A stretch of DNA of 64,000 nucleotides from DASXAI01 sp963798445 (GCA_963798445.1 CAWCTH010000002.1:1319428-1383427), one strand, 5' to 3'. Positions 19,156 to 29,262 are shown, counted from the stretch's first letter. The notes: generated by a model from the sequence alone, not told the origin. Numbers and translations are program-made.

Positions 19156-19655
19156 CTACGCCTCGCCGGAGGTCTCGAACATGGCGGCGTCGAGCGCTTC
19201 GCGCGCGGTCTTGCCGGCCCAGACCACGAACTGGAAGGCGGTGAAGTAGCGCTCGCAGGTATCGAGCGCGGTGCCGAGCAGCGCCTCGCATTGCTTGCCG
19301 GAGGCTCCATGCCGGCCGGCAACTGCAGCGCATGGCGGTACATGACGATGCCTTCGGTCGGCCACAGGTCGAAATGGCCGACCCAGAGCCGCTCGTTGAT
19401 CAGCGAGATCAGCGTCTGCACTTCGGCGCAGCGGCGCTCGGGAACCTTGAGGTCGAAGGCGCAGGCCAGATGCAGCGCCTCGATGTCGACCATCCAGGTA
19501 TAGGACAGCTGATATTCGGCCCAGCGGCCGGTCACCAGAATGGTGATCTCGTCGTCGCTGGCGCGTTCGAACGACCAGTCATTGCCGGTCGCCAGGCGCT
19601 CGACCACGTCGAGCGGATTGAAGCGATGGTCGTCGCCGTAGATCGAAAGGGACAT
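19156..19655 (-). CDS. YbjN domain-containing protein, one frameshift
   Basis: Protein of about 166 residues with the YbjN fold (type III secretion chaperone-like sandwich). Start MSLSIYGDDHRFNPLDVVERL at 19655; SDDEITILVTGRWAEYQLSYTW and INERLWVGHFDLWPTEGIVMYRHAL are typical. The frame changes near 19300 and then reads ALLGTALDTCERYFTAFQFVVW to a TAG at 19156. Found next to proC in many Rhizobiales, and here the two are in the same direction 100 bases apart. E. coli YbjN is a multicopy suppressor of a temperature-sensitive defect; the molecular role is unknown. Confidence 0.8.
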
Positions 19656-19980
19656 GACGTCTCCGCTTTGCCGAAGGGAGCGAGTGGGAAACGCACGGCA
19701 CCGCACATGGTCGGGCGAACGGCCCGAACTGAGCACGAACTACAAGATGACGCTGAGGATACGGGACGCCTTGACGGCGAGCACGAATCACGGGGCGACT
19801 CTGACTATAACCTTCTCGATTCAGCCCGCCAGAGGCATCATCGAGGTCTAATGAGCAGTGATTTGGGGGTGCTGAGGCAACCGGCGCTGAGTATGACTCT
19901 CCACAGCCAATGCTGCGTCAAGTTGAATCTGTTGGGGATAACGTCGGAGCCGCGGCGAGGCCGCGCCGGAATCGCGGCGT
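19656..19980. other. Intergenic region downstream of prs
   Basis: About 325 bases between the ybjN start and the prs stop, both minus strand. A moderately AT-rich stretch at 19735-19850 probably carries the ybjN promoter. A GCCGCGGCGAGGCCGCGCC-type GC-rich partial hairpin near 19948-19970 could end the prs transcript. No gene is supported. Confidence 0.4.
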
Positions 19981-20935
19981 TCAGTCGAACAGGCTCGACA
20001 CCGACTCTTCATGCGCGGTGCGCGCGACCGCTTCGCCGATCAGCGAAGCGATCGGCAGCACGCGGATATTGCCGGCGGCGCGCACTTCGGCGGTCGGCTG
20101 AATCGAGTCGGTGATGACCAGTTCCTTCAGCCGCGACTTGGCGACGCGCGCGACCGCGCCGCCCGACAGCACGCCGTGGCTGATATAGGCGTAGACGTCC
20201 TTGGCGCCGTTCTCGAGCAGCGCGTCGGCGGCGTTCACCAGCGTGCCGCCGGAATCGACGATGTCGTCGACCAGGATGCAGGTGTAGCCGTCGACTTCGC
20301 CGATCACGTTCATCACTTCGGATTCGCCGGCGCGCTCGCGCCGCTTGTCGATGATGGCGAGCGGCGCGTTGATGCGCTTGGCGAGGCCGCGCGCGCGCAC
20401 CACGCCGCCGACGTCGGGCGACACCACCATGACGTTGTCGAGTTTGAAGCGCTCCTTGATGTCGCGCACCATCACCGGCGAGGCGTAAAGATTGTCGGTC
20501 GGGATATCGAAGAAGCCCTGGATCTGACCGGCATGCAGGTCGAGCGTCATGACGCGGTCGGCGCCGGCATGCGTGATCAGGTTGGCGACCAGCTTGGCCG
20601 AGATCGGCGTGCGCGGACCGGGTTTGCGGTCCTGCCGCGCATAGCCGAAATAGGGGATCACCGCGGTGATGCGGCGCGCCGACGAGCGGCGCAGCGCATC
20701 GATGATGATCAGCAATTCCATCAGATGGTCGTTGGCCGGAAACGGAGGTCGACTGGATGACGAAACAGTCGGCGCCGCGCACGTTTTCCTGGATTTCGAC
20801 GAAGATCTCCATGTCGGCGAAGCGCCGCACCACCGCCTTGGTCAGCGGGGTCTTGAGATATTCGCCGATCTGCTGAGCCAGGGCAGGGTTGGAATTGCCG
20901 GCGACCAGCTTGATCGCACCGTTTTTTCCCGACAT
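19981..20935 (-). CDS. prs: Ribose-phosphate pyrophosphokinase, one frameshift
   Basis: Makes PRPP from ribose 5-phosphate and ATP. Start MSGKNGAIKLVAGNSNPALA at 20935. The ATP-binding part RFADMEIFVEIQENVRGADCFVIQST is followed by a shift near 20750, then DHLMELLIIIDALRRSSA. Catalytic flexible loop region IPYFGYARQDRKPGPRTPI, cation-binding signature DLHAGQIQGFFDIP and PRPP loop LVDDIVDSGGTL are all intact. About 317 residues, full length. prs is essential in most bacteria, so a real frameshift is implausible. Confidence 0.93.
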
Positions 20936-21120
20936 CCCGACACCCTCACTTGCCCGCAGCTTGAGCGTGACCTCGTCCGACAAATCGGCAGCGGTTTTGC
21001 AGGGTCACGCTTGGGCGGCGTGGTCATAACAAGGTGAGGCGGGCCCGGCAATACGGCATGAATTCATTGTCCCGCGCCTTTTCGGGCAGGATGAACGCCG
21101 GCGTAAGGCCTGAATGCGCG

Positions 21121-21937
21121 CTAGAGGCTGGCGGCCGCCAGCGTGACCGGTATCGCCGGCCGACAGCGGCGGTGCGGGCGCCCGGCCGGCGCGGCGGCAG
21201 CGGCACCGGGCCGGCGAGATCGCTCGGCCTGCAGCCGCGGTGCCGTCCGGCACGTCCGGGTCGGCTGGCAGGGCCGGGTCGGCATTGGCCTGGAAGATGC
21301 GGAAAATGCCGGCGGCCTCGGGCGAGTGTCGTCGGACTGCCCGACGACGGCGGCCGGTGGCGACTCGGCGGTCGTCGGCCGGCGTCCGGCGCGACCTCGG
21401 GCGAGGTCAGGAAGGCGGCGAGCTGGTCCATGCTGGCGCGGGCGATCCGGCGCAGCATGGCGTCGTCGGCGACGCTCCAGGCATCGCGCTGCCGGCTTTC
21501 GATGCGCGCCTGTTGCCGGTTTCTTCGCCGTCGATCCGCAAGGCGCGATGCTCGTCGCGGTCGAACACGTCCCACACCCAGGAGATGGTGGTGCGGCCCT
21601 TCACGACCTTGGCGGCGAGATAGCCGCGCACGCGATAGGCCGGACGGGTTTCGCGCGAGATCACCGCCAGCCGGCGCGCCTGCGCCTCGTCATTGAGATT
21701 GCGCACCAGCGTCTGGAATTGCGCCGGCGGCGGGCCGTCGATCGAATTCGAAGGCGACGGTGGCGCCGCGCGGCTGCAGCGCCGCCGCGCTCGGCGGGCC
21801 GTGCATGGCTGCAGCCGGCCAGCGCCGCCGGCCAAGACGATGGCCAAGGCGGCAGCCGAGCAGCAGACGCAAAATGCGGAGACACCGACGCGCGATCAGC
21901 GCGGCGGCGCGAGATCCGACTTACTCGCACGCTGCAT
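21121..21937 (-). CDS. Lipoprotein of unknown function, several frameshifts
   Basis: Between pgeF and prs, as in related genomes. A lipobox L-A-G-C is readable near 21800 after an Ala/Leu-rich signal (ALAIVLAGGA). The mature part reads RGATVAFE, QFQTLVRNLNDEAQARRLAV, TRPAYRVRGYLAAKVVKGRT and ISWVWDVFDRDEHRALRIDGEE, then ARIESRQRDAWSVADDAMLRRIARASMDQLAAFL and a Pro/Ala-rich low-complexity end ITLAAASL-like, stop at 21121. Frame changes near 21900, 21800, 21750, 21520 and in the tail. I do not know a function; the order suggests an outer-membrane lipoprotein cotranscribed with pgeF. Confidence 0.6.
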
Positions 21938-22067
21938 TCGACACCCCTGCGGCCTTGCTTTTTGATCTTGGTCCCCGGCCGCTCGAGCCAAAGCGTAGCG
22001 GCTCGAGCCGCGCCCATGTCCAGCCTGGAGGTAAGCGATGACAACCGCCAGCGGCATCGCGCGACCG

Positions 22068-22841
22068 TTAATCGGCCAAGCGCGATGGCGTTGATGTGGC
22101 GGCCGTAATCCGGCTCGCTCAGATGGGTCGAGCGGCGGAAACTGTAGAAGCGCTCGGGCTCGGCATAGGTGCAAAGGCCGAGGTCTTCGAAATTCACAAT
22201 GCCGGCGCTGTTGAACCCGCGCGGCGATATAGCCGGTGAGATCGAACATGGCGTGATCGGCGCGCGCCGCTGTCGGCGAAGAAGCGCGCATTGTCGGCAT
22301 CGGCCGCCAGAAAGCGCTCGACGAATTCCGGCCCGACTTCGTAATTGTCCTGCCGGATGGTCGGGCCCGAGCGCGACGCTGATGCTGGTCGCGGTCGGCG
22401 CCGAGTTTTTCCATCGCCGCGAAGGTCGCTTCGATCACGCCGGTGAAGGCGCCGCGCCAGCCGGCATGGGCCGCGCCGATGACGCGCGGCGGCGTCGTCG
22501 GCAAACAGCAGCGGCCCGCAGTCGGCGGTCGAGACGCCGATCGCCAGATTCGGCGTGCGCGTGACGACGGCATCGGCGCGCGGCCGATTGTCGGCGGTCC
22601 ACGGCGCATCGGCGACGACGACGTCGGGCGAATGAATCTGATAGGGCGTCAGCAGCCGATCCGGCGTCACGCCGAGCGCCAGCGCCATGCGGGCGCGATT
22701 TTCCGCGACGCTGTCCGGCGCATCGTTCGAGCCGACGCCGCCATTGAGCGAGGTATAGATGCCCTGCGACACGCCGCCCGAGCGCGTGAAGAAAGCGTGG
22801 CGGATATCGGGCAAGGTGGCGAGCGAGGCGGCTTGAAGCAC
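22068..22841 (-). CDS. pgeF: Peptidoglycan editing factor PgeF (laccase-like, YfiH), frameshifted
   Basis: Family of zinc-dependent purine-nucleoside-type enzymes; E. coli PgeF removes wrongly incorporated L-Ser from peptidoglycan precursors. Start around LPDIRHAFFTRSGGVS, then YTSLNGGVGSNDAPDSV, LTPYQIHSPDVVV, VSTADCGPLLF (Cys ligand) and, after a shift near 22490, VIGAAHAGWRGAF (His ligand). Further shifts near 22390, 22270 and 22215 lead to GLCTYAEPERFYSFRR and YGRHINAIAL; one more near 22075 gives the stop at 22068. About 258 residues. Confidence 0.85.
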
Positions 22842-22951
22842 GGATTACCGTCCAGCGATGCGGTCGCGATCGATGTGACCAGATCGACGTGACCTGGATC
22901 AATGTCGACGTATACAGACTGTAGCTATCACAGCATGAAGGAGTTTACACC

Positions 22952-23329
22952 ATGCGGTTGTCTTATCCGTTACCGGAGCCTTGATCGGCGCCGGCCTGCT
23001 GGCGCTGTCGGTTCCGGCGACCGCCGCGCCTGATCAGCGGCGCATGTCGAAGAGCGTGATGTCGCAGGCGCAGTCGAGCGGCGATTCCTGGTCATTCAGG
23101 TGCAGCGCCGGCGCGATCGCGGCGTCGCCGCGATTATCGTCGCGACCGGCGGCGACAATGGCGGCGCAGTCGCTGCCGGCATTCTCGGCGGCCTGTTTCT
23201 CGGCGCCATCATCGCCAACCAGGCGCAGCAGATCGCAGCGTCGAATACTGCATGCAGCGCTACCGCAGCTACGATCCGCGCAGCGGCACCTATCTCGGCT
23301 ATGACGGCTATCGTCATCGCTGCCCGTAA
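22952..23329 (+). CDS. BA14K family protein, frameshifted
   Basis: Small secreted protein of the Brucella 14-kDa antigen family (lectin-like). ATG 22952 follows AAGGAG (22938-22943). Signal peptide GALIGAGLLALSVPATAA appears after a shift near 22967. The middle has a Gly/Ala-rich membrane-like segment AAGILGGLFLGAIIANQA, and the C-terminus has the BA14K signature YCMQRYRSYDPRSGTYLGYD followed by GYRHRCP, with paired Cys. Frame changes near 23080 and 23235. It lies between pgeF and midA but on the opposite strand. Confidence 0.8.
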
Positions 23330-23336
23330 CGCTGCG

Positions 23337-24449
23337 CTAGCGATCGAAACCCGGCGGCACGCCGACCGACGGATGCGTGAAGGCGGCGACCTTGAACAGT
23401 GCGCCCATGCCGGTGCGGCCGTGGCCGATCAGGCGCGCCAGCGCCGCGTCGATCTCGGCGCTGACGGCGCGCGTCGCCTTGGCTTTGAGCGTGCTGGCGC
23501 GGGTCTCGATGCCGAGCCGGCGCAGGAACTGCGACTGCGTCGATCGGCCCGTAGCCTTGCGCGCCCATCGCTTCGGCCGCGCGCAGCAGCGGCTGAAAAT
23601 CGACATGCGCGGTCAGGTCGATCAGTGCCGGGCGCGGTCAAGCGGATCGGCATAAGCATGCTGGCCGACCGCCTGCAAGGTTTCGCCGACCGCGCTGACC
23701 GCGTGGCCGTAGTCGATCACCAGCGCGGCGCCGCCGCTGTCGGCGATGCGCTTGCCGAGATCGATCGCCGCGGTGTCGTCGCGCCATTCGAAGATCGAAT
23801 CCAGCGGCGCATCGCGCACCGTCTGGCGGCAGCAGCCGCTCGAAATGCGGGATCGGCTCGCGCGCCAGCGTGAAGGCGAGATTGCCGTTGTCGTCGATGC
23901 CGATGCAGCGCTCGAACCAGCCGCCTTCGCGCTTCGACCGCCTGACTGATCGGCAGCGCATCGAAGAATTCATTGGCGACGATGATGGCCGGGCCGTCCG
24001 GCACGTCGTCGAGCGCGGGATGCCAGAACATCGGCATCGTCAGCGGTTCGAGCGTGCGCTCCTGCTGCGCTTCCAGCACCGGGCTGATCTCGACCAGATG
24101 CAAGCGCGGCGGCCTCGCGGAAGGCCGGCACCACCTGCGCCGCGCGCATGGCATCCTTCATCAGCGTGCCGCGGCCGGGGCCGAGTTCGATGATGCGGAT
24201 CTTGGCCGGCGCGCCCATCTGCTTCCAGACCGCGGTCATCCACAGGCCGATCAGTTCGCCGAACATCTGGCTGATTTCCGGCGCGGTGATGAAATCGCCG
24301 CGCGCGCCGAGCGGATCGCGCGTGATGTAATAGCCGTAGTCCGGATCGGCGAGGCAGAGCGCCATGTATTCGTCGACCGGCATCGGGCCGGCCGCGGCGA
24401 TGCGCCGGCGGATTTCGGTTTCGAGCGGCGCCATGTCGTGCTCATTCAT
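23337..24449 (-). CDS. SAM-dependent methyltransferase, MidA/NDUFAF7 family (DUF185), several frameshifts
   Basis: Bacterial relative of the mitochondrial protein arginine methyltransferase NDUFAF7/MidA, which acts on complex I subunit NDUFS2. Start MNEHDMAPLETEIRRRI overlaps the lgt stop by eight bases. Motifs: YMALCLADPDYGYYITRDPLGARGDF, APEISQMFGELIGLW, RIIELGPGRGTLMKDAMR (SAM loop), HLVEISPVL, IIVANEFFDALP, ALVIDYGH and DLTAHVDF. C-terminal GIETRASTLKAKA and MGALFKVAAFTHP. Frame changes near 24108, 23930, 23830, 23640 and 23545. About 370 residues. Confidence 0.87.
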
Positions 24450-25277
24450 GCCGTTCCGCTTGCAATGCGGGATGCTTCAGCGCGTAGACGATGAAGCCAA
24501 TGCCGGCGAGAAACAGCGGAATCGACAGCAACTGTCCCATGGTCGCGCCGCCCCACAGAAAGCCGAGTTGCGCATCGGGCTCGCGGAAGAATTCGCAGAA
24601 TCGTGCGGGCGATCGCGTAACACAGCCGCGAAGCTGCCGATGATCAGGCCCGGCCGCTGCAAGGCGCCGGCGCGGATCAGCAGCCACAGGATGATGAACA
24701 GCAGCAGGCCTTCCAGCGTCGCTTCATAAAGCTGGCTCGGATGGCGCGGCAGCGGGCCGCCATAGGGAAACACCATCGCCCAGGGCACATCGGTCGGGCG
24801 GCCCCACAATTCGCCATTGATGAAATTGGCGATGCGGCCGAAGAACAGGCCGATCGGACCGGCCGCGCAGGTGAGATCGCCGACCGACAGGATCGGCAAT
24901 GCCGCGCGAGCGCGCGAACAGGACCACCGCGACGACGCAGCCGGTGAAGCCGCCGTGGAACGACATGCCGCCGTTCCAGAGCTGGAAGATTTCCAGCGGG
25001 TGCGCGGCGAAATGCGGCAGGTTGTAGAACAGCACATAGCCGGTGCGGCCGCCGAGGATGATGCCGAGCGTCACCCACAGCACGAAGTCGTCGAAGTCGA
25101 CGACGGTGAGCGGCGCCGGCCGCCCCAGAGCCGCTCGTTGCGGATCAGCGCGCGGGCATAGGCCCAGCCGAGCAGAATGCCGCCGATATAGGCGAGCGCA
25201 TACCAGCGGATGGCGAAGGGCCCGAGATGGATCAGAACCGGATCGATGTCGGGAAAGGGGATGACGAACAGAGGCAT
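24442..25277 (-). CDS. lgt: Prolipoprotein diacylglyceryl transferase, frameshifted
   Basis: Inner-membrane enzyme transferring diacylglycerol to the lipobox Cys of prolipoproteins. Start MPLFVIPFPDIDPVLIHLGP at 25277 matches the family; ATG 25298 is possible. Then RWYALAYIGGILLGW, after a shift near 25120 VLWVTLGIILGGRTGYVLFY with the catalytic-site region, GGMSFHGGFTG, and after a shift near 24905 GLFFGRIANFINGELWGRPT (the lgt signature, with the key Arg and Asn), HPSQLYEA and, after a shift near 24610, FREPDAQLGFL. About 278 residues, seven spans. Heads the operon lgt-midA-(pgeF-lipoprotein-prs). Confidence 0.92.
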
Positions 25278-25419
25278 TTCGAATTCCGCTGTAAGCATGT
25301 GACGCCGCCCGATGCGAACAGGTCCTAGCACAGCAGGCCTTGCGGCGGGATGACCCGGACGCCATTGTTGTGGTCAGACGCAGTCCAGAGGCTAAGGCTG
25401 AGCCCACGGGAGACGAAGC

Positions 25420-25708
25420 ATGACGCAGACCAGCAACCGGATTTTCGACGAAATGGCGCGCTTGATGAACGATGCCGCCGGCGTGGCGCAGGGCGTGCGG
25501 CGCGAATTCGACACGCTGTTCCGCACCCAGGCCGAACGCATCCTGCGCGATCTCGACGTGGTCCAGCGCGAGGAATTCGAGGCGGTCAAGGACATGGCGC
25601 GTCTGGCGCGCGAGGAAAACGAGGCCCTGAAGGCCCGGATCGAGGCGCTGGAGGGCAAAGCCGCCGGCCAAATCGGCGAAAAAGGCCAAGGACGCGGCCG
25701 AGGAGTGA
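25420..25708 (+). CDS. ubiK: UbiK-like accessory factor (BMFP/YqiC family), frameshift near 3' end
   Basis: Small helical protein needed for aerobic ubiquinone biosynthesis in E. coli. ATG 25420 has GGGAG at 25408-25412. N-terminal amphipathic part MTQTSNRIFDEMARLMNDAAG, then a long coiled coil (VQREEFEAVKDMARLAREENEALKARIEALE). The last codons shift near 25667, after which the basic tail KSAKKAKDAAEE ends at TGA 25706-25708. About 95 residues. Divergent from lgt. Confidence 0.85.
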
Positions 25709-25851
25709 GGCCGCTTGGCGCCGCGCGCCGGCTCGCTTGCTGACGGTGCCGGAATGACGATTTGCCGCCTTCCTTGCCCTTTTGGGCCCCCGCCGCTATA
25801 ACCCCGCCCGAACGCGGCCCCCGGCACCCCTGGAGGCTTGCTGCGTTCGTG

Positions 25852-25875
25852 GGCGGCCGAAAAAGCCGCCTTTTT
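25852..25875 (+). terminator. Terminator-like hairpin in the rplY leader
   Basis: GGCGGC, loop CGAAAAA, GCCGCC, then TTTTT, ending 25 bases before the rplY start codon. Either it ends a short upstream transcript or it is an attenuator controlling rplY. The loop and T run are perfect on the plus strand. Confidence 0.65.
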
Positions 25876-25900
25876 CCATTGGTTTAACAAGGATTTGACG

Positions 25901-26621
25901 ATGGCAACCGTGCAGGAAATGAAAGCCGACGGTGCGTCCGAAAGGTGGCAAGGGGGCCTCCCGGGCAGCACGGCAATCCGGTCGCGTACCGGGCGTGATC
26001 TATGGCGACAACAAACCCCCGATGATGGTCTCGTTCGACCATGCCGAGTTGCGCAAGCGTATTTACGCCGGGCGCTTCCTCACCACGCTGTTCCACCTCG
26101 ATATCGACGGCACCAAGCATCGCGTGATCCCGCGCGACTTCCAGCTCGACGCCATCAAGGACCTGCCGATGCACGTCGACTTCCTGCGCGTCGCCGAAGG
26201 CGCCAGCATCCGCGTCAAGGTCGCGGTGCACGTGCTCAATGCCGAAACCTCGCCCGGCGTGAAGCGCGGCGGCGCCGTCAACATCGTCACCCATACCGTC
26301 GACGTGATGTGCCCGGCCGACGCCATTCCGACGTCGATCGACGTCGATATCGGTGAGGTCGACATCAACCACTCCAAGCATCTCAGCGACGTTCAGTTGC
26401 CGCCGGGCGTGCGCGTGATCGCCCATGGCGACATCACGCTGGTCACGGTTGTGCCGCCGTCCGGCTATGCGGAAGAACTCAAGGCCGCTGCCGAAGCCGC
26501 CGCTCAGGCTGCTGCCGCTGCCGCCGCTGCTGCTGCTGCGCCGGCCGCGCCGACCGGCGCTCCCGGTGCTGCGCCCGCTGCCGCTGCGCCGGCTGCCGGC
26601 GCCGCGCCTGCCAAGAAGTAA
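25901..26621 (+). CDS. rplY: 50S ribosomal protein L25/general stress protein Ctc, frameshifted at N-terminus
   Basis: Binds 5S rRNA in the large subunit. ATG 25901 begins MATVQEMKAD; two base changes near 25935 and 25955 connect to RPKGGKGASRAARQSGRVPGVIYGD, the L25 beta-barrel start. The TL5/CTC-type C-terminal domain follows (AVNIVTHTVDVMCPADAIPTS, DIGEVDINHSKHLSDVQLPPGV). The end is a 60-residue Ala/Pro low-complexity tail finishing with KK. About 240 residues, first gene of the rplY-pth-ychF group that is conserved across alphaproteobacteria. Confidence 0.92.
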
Positions 26622-26664
26622 CCGGCAGCCGCTCTTCCGGCTGTCTGCACGATTCGCGAAAATG

Positions 26665-26697
26665 CCCGTCCCGGATTGTCGTCCGGGGCGGGTTTTT
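26665..26697 (+). terminator. Hairpin terminator after rplY
   Basis: CCCGTCCCGGA, loop TTGTCG, TCCGGGGCGGG, TTTTT. The stem is continuous with one G-U pair and followed by five T. It lies 37 bases before pth, so pth and ychF may partly depend on their own promoter. Confidence 0.8.
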
Positions 26698-26733
26698 CCG
26701 ACCTGCGATCGAACTTACTGAGGCGGCAAAGCC

Positions 26734-27351
26734 ATGCTGCTCTTCGTCGGCCTCGGCAATCCCGGCCCGCGCTACATCGGCAACCGCCACAATATCGGTT
26801 TCATGGCGGTGCAGGCGATCGCGCGCCGCTATGACATCGCGCCCTGGCGCCGGCGCTTTCAGGGCGTGTCGGTCGAAGGCAATATCGGCCGCGACAAGAC
26901 TCTGCTGCTGCTGCCCGGCACTTACATGAACGAGTCCGGGCGCGCGGTCGCGGAGGCGGTGACTTTCTACAAGCTCGACGTGTCCGACGTCGTGGTGTTT
27001 CACGACGAGCTTGAACTGCCGCCCTGCAAGGTGCGGGTGAAAAAGGGCGGCGGCAATGCCGGCCATAACGGCCTGCGCTCGATCACGGCGCATATCGGCA
27101 ACGACTATCGCCGCGTGCGCCTCGGCATCGGCCATCCCGGCGACAAGAAGCTGGTCGAGAATTACGTGTTGCAGGATTTCGCCAAGAGCGAATGGCCCGC
27201 GGTCGAGGAATTGTGCGACATCGTCGCCGACAATGCCGGGCTCTTGATCGAGGGCAAGGATTCGACGTTTCAGAACAAGGTGCATCTCGCCATGTCGGCG
27301 AAAGGCTTCGACAAGGACGATGAAGCCGCGATCCGCCAAATAGAGACTTAA
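26734..27351 (+). CDS. pth: Peptidyl-tRNA hydrolase
   Basis: Cleaves peptidyl-tRNA released prematurely from ribosomes. Intact, 205 residues. Motifs: LFVGLGNPGPRYIGNRHNIGFM with the catalytic His in NRHN, PGTYMNESGRAV, VFHDELELPP and KKGGGNAGHNGLRSI with the second active-site Asn/His, then RLGIGHPGDKKLVENYVLQDF. The start ATG 26734 gives the family N-terminus directly. The C-terminal 15 residues are longer than in E. coli. ychF begins 26 bases later. Confidence 0.96.
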   Translation: MLLFVGLGNPGPRYIGNRHNIGFMAVQAIARRYDIAPWRRRFQGVSVEGNIGRDKTLLLLPGTYMNESGRAVAEAVTFYKLDVSDVVVFHDELELPPCKVRVKKGGGNAGHNGLRSITAHIGNDYRRVRLGIGHPGDKKLVENYVLQDFAKSEWPAVEELCDIVADNAGLLIEGKDSTFQNKVHLAMSAKGFDKDDEAAIRQIET

Positions 27352-27376
27352 CCGGACAACGACGCGGATCAATTCA

Positions 27377-28486
27377 ATGGGTTTCAAATGCGGTATCGTC
27401 GGCCTGCCGAATGTCGGCAAGTCGACGCTGTTCAACGCGCTGACGCAGACCGCGGCGGCGCAGGCGGCCAATTATCCGTTCTGCACGATCGAGCCGAATG
27501 TCGGTGAAATCGCGGTGCCGGATCCGCGCCTGGAAAAGCTCTGCGCGATCGCCAAGTCGCAGGAGATCATTCCGACCCGCATCACCTTCGTCGACATCGC
27601 CGGCCTGGTGCGCGGCGCCTCGAAAGGCGAGGGGCTCGGCAACAAGTTCCTTGCCACCATCCGCGAAGTCGACGCCGTCGTGCATGTCGTGCGTTGCTTT
27701 GTCGACACCGACATCACCCATGTCGAAGGCAAGATCGATCCGATCGCCGACATCGAGATCATCGAGACCGAACTGATGCTGGCCGATCTCGACAGCCTGG
27801 AAAAGCGCGTCGACAATCTTGAGAAGAAGGCCAAGGGCCAGGGCGAAGACGCCAAGCTGGCCAAGGAAACGCTCGACCTGGTCAAGCGTGCGCTGACGCT
27901 GTTGCAGGACGGCAAGCCGGCGCGCTTGCTCGAGCGCAAGCCGGACGAGGAAAAGCTGTTCCACTCGCTCGGGCTGCTGACCTCGGCGCCGGTGCTGTAT
28001 GCCTGCAATGTCGAAGAAGGCCTCCGCCGCCACCGGCAACGATTTCTCGCAAGCAAGGTCGAAGCGCGCGCCAAGGCGGAAGGCGCGGTCGCGGTGGTGA
28101 TTTCGGCCAAGATCGAATCGGAAATCGCCGCGCTGCCGCAGGACGAACGCGCCGACTATCTCGAAGCGGTCGGCCTGAAAGAAACCGGCCTCGACCGTCT
28201 GGTGCAGGCCGGCTACGCGCTGCTGCATCTGGTGACCTATTTCACCGTCGGCCCGAAGGAGACGCGGGCCTGGACCATCACCCAGGGCACCAAGGCGCCG
28301 GCCGCCGCCGGCGTCATCCATTCCGATTTCGAGCACGGCTTCATCCGGGCCGAGACCATCGCCTATGACGATTACATCAAATTCGATGGCGAAGCCGGCG
28401 CCCGCGATGCCGGCAAGATGCGGCTGGAAGGCAAGGAATACGTGGTCGCCGACGGCGACGTGCTGCATTTCCGGTTTGCCAACTGA
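27377..28486 (+). CDS. ychF: Redox-regulated ATPase YchF (Obg-like)
   Basis: P-loop ATPase of the Obg family, bound to ribosomes, often involved in oxidative stress response. G1 GLPNVGKST, G3 DIAGLVRGASKGEGLGN, the coiled-coil helix insertion (residues about 130-175) and the C-terminal TGS domain with TITQGTKAPAAAGVIHSDFEHGFIRAE are present. The frame is open over 369 residues, but between about 28022 and 28052 the translation (GLRRHRQRFLASK) is not family-like; removing one C and adding one base gives SAATGNDFS, the expected sequence. So two compensating errors hide inside an apparently intact gene. Confidence 0.95.
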   Translation: MGFKCGIVGLPNVGKSTLFNALTQTAAAQAANYPFCTIEPNVGEIAVPDPRLEKLCAIAKSQEIIPTRITFVDIAGLVRGASKGEGLGNKFLATIREVDAVVHVVRCFVDTDITHVEGKIDPIADIEIIETELMLADLDSLEKRVDNLEKKAKGQGEDAKLAKETLDLVKRALTLLQDGKPARLLERKPDEEKLFHSLGLLTSAPVLYACNVEEGLRRHRQRFLASKVEARAKAEGAVAVVISAKIESEIAALPQDERADYLEAVGLKETGLDRLVQAGYALLHLVTYFTVGPKETRAWTITQGTKAPAAAGVIHSDFEHGFIRAETIAYDDYIKFDGEAGARDAGKMRLEGKEYVVADGDVLHFRFAN

Positions 28487-28563
28487 GCGATTGAACCGCC
28501 GGACGGTTCCGCACGACTATACCATGGGCGCCCGCTTATGAAGCGTTGCGCTGAGGAATCGCC

Positions 28564-29130
28564 ATGTTCGCCTTTTCCCGTGCCGGCGTTCTGCTGGCTT
28601 TCGTCGGGCTTTTTGCCGCCGTTGCCCCGGCGCAGGCTCAGATCGAAAAGGCGATGCGGCATTGCTACGGTCAACCTTGCCCTTATTTCCGCGCGCCGAT
28701 CACGATTCCCGACGGCTGGGCCGAGCACGACGACGCCAGCCGTGAACTCGACGTGCAAATGTTGTTGCCGAAGGATCAGGAGTTCAATACGGCGCCGGCG
28801 CATATTTATGTTTCGGTGCGCCAGAATCGGAATAAGGAAGCGCGCCCCGCCATGTTGCGGGAAATCTATAGCGAATGGAAAGATTGGATGACGGACGGCA
28901 AGATGACCAGGCTTGCCGATGTCTCGCGCGCCAACGGCAAACCGGCGTTCCAGCGGTATCAGCTCGACGCGCCAGATCTAGCGGTGCAAAGATTCGAGAT
29001 CGCGTCGATGGTCTTGGACGGCGACAAAGACGGCAACGAATTCTTTGTCGTCGTTTACCTGTCCGGCAAAACGCGCGAGGCGCTCAAATCCAACGAGGCC
29101 GCCTATCTGTCAATTTTGAAGTCGTACTGA
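28564..29130 (+). CDS. Secreted protein of unknown function (tandem paralogue 1)
   Basis: Intact, 188 residues. Signal peptide FSRAGVLLAFVGLFAAVAPAQA, then two Cys in HCYGQPCPYFRAPITIPDGW, which probably form a disulfide. The C-terminal part has a repeated pattern shared with the next gene: PAFQRYQLDAPDLAVQRFEIAS and DGDKDGNEFFVVVYLS, ending LSILKSY. No known domain recognised. Likely periplasmic. The gene follows ychF by 77 bases but looks like a later addition to the neighbourhood rather than part of the operon. Confidence 0.75.
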   Translation: MFAFSRAGVLLAFVGLFAAVAPAQAQIEKAMRHCYGQPCPYFRAPITIPDGWAEHDDASRELDVQMLLPKDQEFNTAPAHIYVSVRQNRNKEARPAMLREIYSEWKDWMTDGKMTRLADVSRANGKPAFQRYQLDAPDLAVQRFEIASMVLDGDKDGNEFFVVVYLSGKTREALKSNEAAYLSILKSY

Positions 29131-29262
29131 GGCCGCTCCAGCCTTATGTTGAAGCTTCTCCGTATTGCTGGTTTGCCGATTGAACCTTGGCGGCGTTGCG
29201 CGCGACTGATGAAGAGTTGGCGCTTGATCTGAGCGCCTTGCTGTTTTTCTTGGGGGGTGACC

